A stretch of DNA of 19,236 nt from the NCBI GenBank assembly GCA_009602725.1, contig WELB01000352.1, positions 9,534-28,769 of the forward strand. Direction: 5' to 3'. The position numbers and the translations under genes are program-made. The notes beneath the pieces were generated by a model. That model did no database searches. It had not been told where the DNA came from and saw only the letters and a list, made by a program, of their open reading frames with translations. Each line of letters starts with the position of its first letter. The stretch's first letter is position 1. Origin of the DNA: Spirogloea muscicola. Taxonomy: Eukaryota > Streptophyta > Zygnematophyceae > Spirogloeales > Spirogloeaceae. Positions 1 to 6,802 of this stretch are shown here, one piece after another.

Positions 1-34
1 TGCGGCGGCGGCGGCGGCGGCGGCGGCGGCCATG
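1..34. repeat. (CGG)n trinucleotide run at the left edge
   Basis: The window opens with about ten GGC/CGG units. Similar CGG or GGC runs recur at about 565-620 within the acidic stem exon, where they code Gly/Asp-rich sequence, and CCG runs occur at 130-150 and 6741-6790. They mark GC-rich 5' gene ends here and create long Arg-, Ala- or Pro-rich reading frames in every frame, most of which are not genes. Confidence 0.8.
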
Positions 35-3000
35 GAGGTGGCGGCGGCAGCCGAGCTCGGTCTGTGCCGCGGATTCCACACCTCTGGCACCTCGCCTGCG
101 GCCGCCCGCGAGAGACAGAGCAGCCTCCTCACCGCCGCCGCCGCCGCCACCGCCGCGTCGCAGTGCGGCGCGGCGCGCGCTCGGGCCGTGGGCGCTCGTG
201 GCGCTGCTCGCCTTCGGCGGCGCCGTGCAGTACCTCGCCAGCCGAGCCGCGCCGGCGCTGTGAGCAGAGCCCGTCCTTTTCCCTCCTCTGGGCTCTCCTT
301 CCTGCATTCGCCTCTCTACCTGAGCTTCCCGCCTCCTGGCACTGAGGCGCCGCGCTCGGCGCCGCCGCCGCAGGCTCGGCGAGGGCCGCGCCGGCGGCGA
401 CGGCAACAATGCTGGGAGCACCGCGCGGCACTCGCGTCGCATTTCTCGCCAGACCCAAATGCACGAGGCAGGCAACAGAAGCAGCGGCAGCTCACTGCAG
501 CGGCTGCCGCCGCAGGCTGAGCGGCCGCCTGCAGGAGCACGCGAAGCAATACTCTCGGCGGCGCTGGGAGGCAGCGGCGGCGGCGGCGACGGCGGCGGCG
601 ACGGCGGCGGCGGCAGCTCCTTTTTGACGTATGATGCTCTCGAAGAAGAGGCGGCAGTGATGGCGGCAATGGAGGTGCCGTGGGAGGAGGACGACGACGA
701 GGCCGACATCACTGCAGAGCTGACGGCACAGCGCGCTCGACGGCGGGCTGCCGCCGTCGTCGGCGGCGCCGTGCCAGGCCCACCATCGTTCCATGCCGCC
801 GTCGACGCCCTGGACGAGGACGAGCGCCAGGAGGTCCTGCAGGGGCTGCGCATGGCCGATGCCCGTCGTGCCGGTGTCAAGCTGCGGCTCCGCGATGCGG
901 GCAACTCCAATGAGCACGAGGACAGGCCACGGCGGCGCAGCGGTGGCGTCGGAGGCACTGGCGGACACGGTGGGGGCGACGTGAGCAGCGAGGCCTGGGA
1001 CGAGCAGCTGGCGGAGGAGGAGGCGCTGCGGCTCACGGAGGTCCCCGACCCGCCGGACTACCGCACCTTCCAGCAGGAGGAGGTGCAGGTCAGCGCTGGC
1101 GCTCGCTTGCCCCGGCAGCGATAGCAACCACAGCGGTCGCGTAGTCGCGACGTTGCCAAGCACTAGTGCCGGCGCGTTGGTGCTCTCCGGCCTGATGCTA
1201 CTGCTAGCCGGAGCCCAAATCTGCACATTTTCTAACCCCTGACTCCATTGCCGCTGCCAAGGCGAGGCCAGGCGGTAGCTGATGGAGCGCGCTTGCTGAG
1301 CGAGGTGGAGCGCCTGGAGCACGCGCTCGCCCTCAGCCTCCCGACGGAGTCCTGGCACCCGCCCTCACTTCTGGCTGCACGGTGAGCGACCATGGCCGCC
1401 AATCCCGCCACCACAGGCGCAAGAGCTCGGCCTCAGGCCCTGATTGCCTGCGCAAAGCTGGCAATGGCAGCTTGGCGGAGGCCCGGCGCGGTGGGTGCCT
1501 GAACGCCGACGCGGCTGAGCCATTGGCAGGAGAGGCCGTCCCCACGGGACGCAGTGAGCAAGCCCTTGGTACGCGGCGCTTGCCCTAAACCGTAAACCCT
1601 AAACCTACACCCTAAACCCTAAGCCTGGCTGCTCCTCGAGGCAGCATCGCCCTCTGGGGCCTCACTTGCGACTACTGCGCCTGCGTTGCTGCTGCTGCCA
1701 GCTGTGCCGTGCGGCCTGGACGTCGGGGCGTCTGTCACGATCGTCGCCACGCCGGTCGCAGCTGCTCTCGACTCCATGGCGTACTCCGGTAAGACCACGG
1801 CCCTGCTCCCGGCTGTGCTCCCGGCTGCAGCAAGTACCTCCTTGCTGCAGCTTGCAAATGGCGTCATCAGCAGTGTCGCTCGCTTGCTTGCAGGCAATCG
1901 CCGTCGCCGGCGTCGTCGGTGGCGCAAGGGGGAGCCACGCACCAACGGCGCCACAGGCGCTGCCGCCAACAGCTTTCGACAGCCAATCACCAGCATTGCC
2001 ACCTAGCCTGGCGAATGTGTCAGACTACTAAGCACGTAGTAAAGCGTCATGTTCCGACTGCTCTTCCTGCTGCAGGAATTAGAGCCAGGGCAGGTGCGTT
2101 ATGTAGTAATTGGTGGCGCCCTGCGCATAGACCTGGTCGTTCCTACCGTCCAGCCCTTGGCGAGAGCCGGGCAAGGAGCGCAATGGCGTGATGGGCTACC
2201 GCAAGCCCTTCCAGGCCTGGCCTTGGAGAGTCTCCGGCAGCCACCGCTGACGGCGGGCGCGGAGCTTTTTGTGGGCGTTGCATCCATGCCCGAGCACCTC
2301 GATCTGCGGGACGCTGCTCGACGGACGTGGATGCTTGACCCCCTTGTCCACCAGGGCAGTGTGGCCGTCCGCTTCTTTGTCGCGTTGGTGAGCTTGACAC
2401 CTTGCGACTTTGACGGCTTCCTGACGTGGATTTCCCCATGACAACATCAACAAGGCGCTGCAGCATCCTTGCAGTGGTGTGAGCAAGACGTACCCTTTGT
2501 GCAGTTTGACATTGTAATTAGACCCATAACTGACATCCAGTCTGGCAGCCGCTACTGTACAGCATGCGAGCGCAAGAGTGAACCTGGAAGTGAGGAAGGA
2601 GATGGAGCTGTTTGGAGACATTGAGCTGCTGCCACACCTTGACACCTATCACCTCATCACCAAGAAGACCGTCGCAATCTGCACTTTTGCGGTGCAATGG
2701 ACATCCAGGCCCTTGCTCAGTACGCCCCAAGTTGTCTAAGTGTAGGAAGCCCTGGAGGCCAAGTTATTGTTACAAGTATCTCACTTTGAGGCAGTTCTCT
2801 GCTGCCATTGTCAGGTCCGCAATACCAGCGCAAAGTATGTCATGAAAAGGACGACGACTCCATCATCCGCGTGACAGAGATCCTGTTGCGGGTAAAGAAT
2901 ATCCACCAAGGAGGAAGCTTGCTCTACGGGCATCTTGAAGGGAAATTCAAGCCCATCCGAAACAAGGACAAGTGGTGGGTGAGCAGAGAGGTAAGCTTTA

Positions 3001-3701
3001 GTGGCTACAATTGTCATATATCTTGTAAAGCGAAGGTGCGTGCGCATATGCCAGCTTGTTTGTAACTTGTAACACAAGCATGACTGATGCAGGAGTGGCC
3101 TAAAGACAAGTACAAATTTACGTGGGCACATGGGCCTGGTTACATATTCTCAAGGGACATTGCTACATATATCTGTGATCAAGCACATAGCGGCAAGCTC
3201 CGGGTGAGTTCCACTTCTTGTGCACGGGCTTGGACTTGGCTTGTCAGAAGCAAGGGATGCAGACCCTAACTCGTCTCTTTGGATCAGAATTGCCTGAAGG
3301 GAGTTTTTGCAATACTGGGATGCATACTCGCCGCTGATGGCGTTGACAGCTCTTCTGCACTTAAAAATTGCGTAGAAGATGTTTGCGAGTCCTTAATATT
3401 TCCCATGCTGACCATTCTCCTTAAACACAAGCCCAGAATCTTGTGAGAATAGCAGCTTGTAGTTGACTTCTTGGGTTTTCGACTGTGCTGGCTGCAGCTG
3501 AAGAAGTCAATTGAGGATGTGGTGTTTGCGAGCTGGCTACTTGACTATCCTAAGCCTGTACAGTTTGTGAATAACGATAGATTTGTCGTGGAGGGATGTC
3601 GAGTGTTCTACTTGTTAGCACACTACCTCTCTGCAGACCAAATGTTATGCATGTGGAAAAAACTTGCCAGCGGAGAGGGTCCTCTTTGCTGTGATGATTG
3701 A
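1..3701 (+). CDS. GT31-family beta-1,3-galactosyltransferase-like protein, multi-exon, possibly frameshifted
   Basis: Type II Golgi glycosyltransferase that would transfer galactose from a UDP-sugar onto a glycan or glycoprotein. Proposed exons are <1-259, 374-1088, 1272-1381, 1417 (or 1471)-1553, 1645 (or 1702)-1788, perhaps 1973-2016, 2076-2387, 2563-2691, 2815-2990, 3093-3203 and 3498-3701. Exon 1 ends with a hydrophobic signal anchor (ALVALLAFGGAVQYLA); its frame is open to the left edge with no ATG, so the start lies outside the window or is unresolved. The second exon codes a Gly- and acid-rich stem. A PCGLDVGASVTIVATP segment near 1702-1765 resembles a block I recall upstream of the GT31 domain in plant homologues. 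The catalytic exons show the family order: FVGVASMP...DAARRTWM (near 2270-2334), FFVAL, ELFGDIELLPHLDTYHLITKKT (split here as ELFGDIELLPHLD then TYHLITKKT), AKYVMK, DDDSIIRV, LYGHLEGK, KWWVS, WAHGPGYIFS, IEDVVFASWL, and a C-terminal QMLCMWKKL...CCDD before the stop. Catalytic-domain introns are all phase 0. The KYVMK and DDD motifs are in different frames. Family assignment is firm; exons upstream of 2076 and the exact acceptor are inferred. Confidence 0.8.
1583..1623. repeat. Degenerate interstitial telomere repeat (CCCTAAA type)
   Basis: Six consecutive units read CCCTAAA, CCGTAAA, CCCTAAA, CCTACA, CCCTAAA, CCCTAAG. This is the reverse complement of the plant-type telomere repeat TTTAGGG, with three of six units exact. 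It lies between two predicted exons of the GT31 gene, in the intron that begins at 1554. Such tracts can be left by break repair or telomerase action; short telo-box motifs also occur as regulatory elements in plant genes. Which applies here cannot be told from sequence. Confidence 0.85.
2842..2858 (+). other. Frame break in the GT31 KYVMKxDDD motif
   Basis: Reading from the acceptor at 2814, phase 0 gives VRNTSAKYVMK ending at 2847. The metal-binding DDD triplet at 2850-2858 is in the next frame, with only two bases (2848-2849) where a codon is expected. Everything downstream to the stop at 3701 follows the DDD frame. This is either a one-base deletion, a base lost in sequencing after the AAAAGG run, or a sign that the upstream splice site differs (see findings). 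Confidence 0.8.
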
Positions 3702-4239
3702 CACTAGGTGAGACAAGCAAGCGGCTTTCATTCTCCCAACAGCTGTTGTAGGTCACAGCGTTGGGCTTCTGGCAAAGAAACTGCCCTCCCTTTGCAATTG
3801 CGTCCATTGTCTTCTTCCAACGTGTACTGGGCTTAGTGCCTGCAGAGCCGCTTGCTTTGCTGAGTGAGCGTCCTGCCCCCCCTTGCTGATGCCCCTAATG
3901 ACCATTTATTTTATTTTTTTGGGATGGCCAGATTGAGCCATCCCTCATTCAGAGTAATCACGAGTTAGTAACGCATCTGCTGTCTTACATCGAGCGGGAA
4001 AGTTCAATGGACCCCTTTCTGCCCCAGCAGTTGTGCTTGATCAAGGTTTTGCCACTTAAGAATTGAGCTTGTGGCAAACCACGGGTCCTCATCCTGTAGC
4101 GGAGTGCTTGTTGAGTAGCTGACATTGTAGCAAGCCATTGTTTTCTTTGCTGAGTAGGCAGAGCCTGTCCTCCTCCTCATTGAGGATGAGGAGGAGGACA
4201 TTGCTGACGCCTCCAATGCACAATAGTACTTCTTAGCTT
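3702..4239. other. Non-coding stretch downstream of the GT31 gene
   Basis: No reading frame here shows recognisable protein content, and the short frames present are scattered. The stretch includes an A/T-rich patch near 3902-3920 and the perfect hairpin at 4166-4200. It presumably contains the 3' untranslated end of the GT31 transcript and then passes into retroelement debris. Confidence 0.5.
4166..4200. repeat. Perfect 15-bp inverted repeat (hairpin), 5-nt loop
   Basis: Arms 4166-4180 and 4186-4200 are exact reverse complements around a TGAGG loop at 4181-4185. The arms are a purine/pyrimidine-biased tract of CCT/AGG units. No T-run or other transcription signal accompanies it, and no coding frame explains it. 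Confidence 0.85.
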
Positions 4240-4252
4240 TCTTCAAGGCAAT

Positions 4253-4318
4253 GGCTGTGAGATGCCAGCCAGGAAACAGCTCTTCCACATTGACAGCAAT
4301 GGCTGTGAGAGGCCAGCC
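4253..4318 (-). repeat. Two degenerate retroelement 3' tails
   Basis: Two direct copies, 48 bp apart, read CAATGGCTGTGAGA.GCCAGCC. Each can form a short GGCTG/CAGCC stem (4253-4257 with 4266-4270; 4301-4305 with 4314-4318). They match the core of the tail found at 4419-4437 and 14873-14892, so they look like solitary tails of the same element in minus orientation. Confidence 0.55.
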
Positions 4319-4394
4319 CAAAGTTAAGGGCCGAATGTTGCAGAAAGCAGATACTAGTCTCCAAGACGTCAGCACATTTGCTTCTCATCAGAAG

Positions 4395-4724
4395 AAAGTG
4401 CTCGCCCATTGAGAATAGGGGCTGCGACAACCAGCCCGAAAAAGAATGAACAGAGTACGAGAAGGGGGCGGGGAAGCGCTACGAAACAGAAACAAAGTAG
4501 CTACGAGACACTCAGTAACCCCTGCTAAGCAGCCGCAGATCAGAGATGCTGGGCTCCTGGAAGTGGGTCCCCTGGCCAGAGCCAGAGGCAGCAGCGAGGG
4601 CTCTGCCGGCACGAAGGTGCAGCGCCCGGGCCATGGACCTCTGCAGCGAGACGGCCAGGCGCATTCGATACACTTGCGCCAGCGACCCGGCTGCAGGGAA
4701 GTCTACCGGCTCTTCATGGAAGCG
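4395..4724 (-). mobile_element. 5'-truncated non-LTR retrotransposon copy A
   Basis: This segment is nearly identical over its whole length to 5491-5835. In minus orientation it contains the end of an open reading frame (C-terminus ...LRLLSRGY, stop near 4523-4525), then an untranslated tail with a GGGCTG...CAGCCC hairpin (4419-4437) and the end sequence facing 4395. Several copies share the 3' part but stop at different 5' points, the usual outcome of LINE-type target-primed reverse transcription. The reading frame is degraded relative to copy B. Confidence 0.65.
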
Positions 4725-4788
4725 CCGGGCGCCGGGCGCTCATCACCGCTCTCCTCATTTCTCCTCATGCGCCCGTCAAGCCGCAAGA

Positions 4789-4980
4789 GAGAAGGCGCGC
4801 GGGGCGCATGAATTGAAAGGGAGGCCAATTCAAGCCAATACATTGTTCAGGCAGAGTCGAGTGCAGACTAAACAATGCTACATAAAAGAAGAAGAGAAGG
4901 CGAGCGGGGCGCATGGAATGAAAGGGAGGCCAATACAAGCCAATACATTGTTCAGGGCAAGCTAAACAAGGCTACATAAT
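4789..4980. repeat. Imperfect tandem duplication, about 105 and 87 bp
   Basis: Unit 1 (4789-4893) and unit 2 (4894-4980) both begin GAGAAGGCG and share the segments GGGGCGCATG, GAAAGGGAGGCCAAT, CAAGCCAATACATTGTTCAG and a final CTAAACAA.GCTACATAA. Unit 2 lacks about 18 bp in its second half. It lies just beyond the truncated 5' end of retroelement copy A. No coding potential is evident. Confidence 0.75.
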
Positions 4981-5221
4981 ACGGAGACCTAGCCTAGGGT
5001 GCCTAAGGTGACATTAGTACCCACGGGTGAGCACAAACAAATCTGACAAGCCGCAAGAAGTAGAAGAGAAGCCGCAGAGTATTTGGAAAGAGGAGGTAGG
5101 GTTTTTTTTGGCATCGCGAGATCGCTGGGGCCCGCTACGGAAATAGCAGCTACGGACTGGCCGGGCTCGGGCCTTGTTCATCCCATTCCAAATCCCTCGT
5201 CACTTCTTGTCGGGCTAGCTG

Positions 5222-5345
5222 TTGTCCATTCCTTTTGGGCTGGCTCCTCCCAGCCACCAGTCAATTCGGCCGCGCTTTTCCATTCCTTGTCCATTCTTTT
5301 GGGCTGGCCTTTCCCAGCCACCAGTCAATCTGGCCCGCGCTTTCT
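5222..5345 (+). repeat. Two tandem retroelement tail units
   Basis: Two direct units carry GTCCATTC.TTTGGGCTGGC...CCCAGCCACCAGTCAAT.GGCC, with stems GGCTGG/CCAGCC at 5238-5243/5250-5255 and 5302-5307/5314-5319. The same tail ends the plus-strand copy at 6565-6600. No reading frame of the element precedes them, so these are solitary or extremely truncated tails in plus orientation. Confidence 0.65.
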
Positions 5346-5490
5346 CTCACAGCACTTGCCCCATTTGGGAGGGCCAATTATTTCCCCACTCGCTGCAGCC
5401 ACTTGCGTTGCTGTGTCCATTTTCCTTCCGTCTCTCTGTAGCCCATTGCCTTCTTACATCGGAAGAAAAGGCCGTCACAGGCACCGGGAA

Positions 5491-6008
5491 AGTGCTCGCC
5501 CATTGAGGATAGGGGCTGGAAAAGCCAGCCCCAAAAAAAATTAATAAAGTAGGAGAAGGGGGCCAGGGGAAGCGCTAAGGAAAACAAGCACACACAGAAA
5601 CAAAGCAGCTACGGATTACTCAGTAACCCCTGCTAAGCAGCCGCAGATCAGAGATGCTAGGCTCCTGGAAGTGGCTCCCGTGGCCAGAGCCAGAGGCAGC
5701 AGCGACGGCTCTGCCGGCACGAAGGTGCAGCGCGCGGGCCATAGACCTCTGCAGCGAGACGGCCAGGCGCATATGATACACTTGCGCCAGCGACCCAGCT
5801 GCAGGTAAGTCCACCGGCTCCCCATGGAAGCGATGGGCGATGGTGTGGCGGGCGAGCTGGGTGAGCAGCTCGAGCCACCAAGCGCCCAGCGCCCCATGGG
5901 TGTCAATTGCCAACGGGAAGAACTCGTCTTCCCGCGGATGGTCGGCGTACTTGAGCTCTTCAGCCCGAGTGGCGCAGGCGACCGCATACCCAACCCTGGT
6001 GGCACATT
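5491..6008 (-). mobile_element. 5'-truncated non-LTR retrotransposon copy B with reverse-transcriptase ORF C-terminus
   Basis: On the minus strand an uninterrupted frame runs from about 6005 to a stop at 5620. Its first part reads VGYAVACATRAEELKYADH, then PREDEFFPLAIDTHGALGAW. This combination (AEE-K-YAD, then F-PLA-DT-GALG) resembles the C-terminal end of ORF2-like reverse transcriptase proteins of algal LINE elements as I remember them. The catalytic FADD core is not present, so this is a remnant. The frame ends SISDLRLLSRGY. After the stop comes about 125 bp of tail, including an 8-bp perfect stem (5512-5519 with 5525-5532), and the element ends near 5491. Family naming is inference; repetition across copies is seen directly. 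Confidence 0.65.
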
Positions 6009-6012
6009 AGAA

Positions 6013-6166
6013 GAAGAAAGTGCTCGCCCATTGAGAATAGGGGCTGGAACAACCAGCCCGAAAAAGAATGAACAGAGTACGAGAAGGGGGCCAGGGGAAG
6101 CGCTAAGTAACAGAAACAAAGCTGCTACGAGACACTCAGTAACCCCTGCTAAGCAGCCGCACATTG
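6013..6166 (-). mobile_element. 5'-truncated non-LTR retrotransposon copy C (tail only)
   Basis: About 150 bp in minus orientation match the last part of copies A and B, including the terminal LLSRGY codons, the stop and the GGGCTGG/CCAGCCC hairpin (6041-6047 with 6053-6059). Its 3' end abuts the truncated 5' end of copy B within about 5 bp, so copies B and C are head-to-tail. The 3' ends of copies A, B and C share CTCGCCCATTGAG.ATAGG. Confidence 0.65.
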
Positions 6167-6399
6167 GGCTGGGTGTGAGCGGTCGTATGCGATCGTATGC
6201 ACCTCCCCTTCGGTCCCTTGCCTTCGCGATTCACTTGCGCGCAGGCCGAGCTTTGGTGGCGGCCTCCGGCTGCCGTCAGGGCGACGTCTTTCCGCCGGCT
6301 AGCTACTCGGACTCGCATCTCCCGACTAGAGGTTACTGAGCGTTCCCTGGCTGATGTCTTAGTCCTAGTCCTTCGCACTCCGGCTCCTTCAGACCTTGG

Positions 6400-6600
6400 C
6401 GTTGACCTTCGTGCCGGCAGAGCCCTCGCTGCTGCCTCTGGCTCTGGCCAGGGGACCCACTTCCACGAGCCTAGCATCTCCGACCTGCGGCTGCTTCGCA
6501 GAGGTTACTGAGTGATTCGTAGCTGCTTTGTTTCTCTGTGCTTGTTTTTCTTGTCCATTCCTTTGGGCTGGCCTTTCCCAGCCACCAGTCAATCTGGCCG
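6400..6600 (+). mobile_element. 5'-truncated non-LTR retrotransposon copy D, opposite orientation
   Basis: This plus-strand copy codes LRAGRALAAASGSGQGTHF and then the C-terminus SISDLRLLRRGY, with a stop ending at 6511. Its tail is the 5222-5345 type: GTCCATTCCTTTGGGCTGGC...CCAGCCACCAGTC. It is inverted relative to copies A-C and ends within about 200 bp of the phosphorylase transit-peptide exon. The sequence between copies C and D (6167-6399) shows nothing recognisable beyond a small GTATGCGATCGTATGC repeat. Confidence 0.6.
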
Positions 6601-6607
6601 CGCTTTC

Positions 6608-6637
6608 GACGTCAGGAGGCCGAATCTGCTGACGTCA
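6608..6637. promoter_or_regulatory. Paired TGACG/ACGT-core motifs upstream of the phosphorylase
   Basis: GACGTCA at 6608-6614 and the full palindrome TGACGTCA at 6630-6637 lie 22 bp apart, about 165-190 bp upstream of the transit-peptide coding stretch. ACGT-core palindromes are classic binding sites of plant and algal bZIP factors. No TATA box is evident. The regulatory role is inference from motif and position only. Confidence 0.3.
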
Positions 6638-6740
6638 AAGAAGCCGCCTTCCACCGTCGCCTAATTGACGACGGGACAGGCGGAGTGACCACCACCTGGC
6701 CCTCTCGACAGCCGACGCGCTGGCAGTGCCTGGCCGCTTG

Positions 6741-6802
6741 GCAGCAGCTCCGCCCGCCGCCGCCGCCGCCGCCGCCGCCGCCCCCGCCGCCACCGCGACC
6801 GN
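6741..6802. repeat. (CCG)n run ending in an undetermined base
   Basis: A run of CCG units codes polyproline or polyalanine depending on frame, and base 6802 is N directly after it. The phosphorylase transit-peptide frame (codon starts 6919, 6916 and so on) runs through this tract without an ATG. The N may stand for an uncertain base or for a collapsed repeat, so reading frame across it cannot be trusted. Confidence 0.8.

Noticed and set aside
32-1124. Several long Arg/Ala/Gly/Pro-rich open frames on both strands
   Set aside because: They arise from CGG/CCG runs, which keep all frames open. Only the frame linked by matching intron phases (259|374 and 1088|1272) to the GT31 gene was kept.
5620-5913. 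A host gene on the minus strand beginning MAIDTHGALG
   Set aside because: The same C-terminus recurs at 4525, 6136 and (inverted) 6511 with a shared tail, so it is repeat-element coding sequence, not a unique gene.
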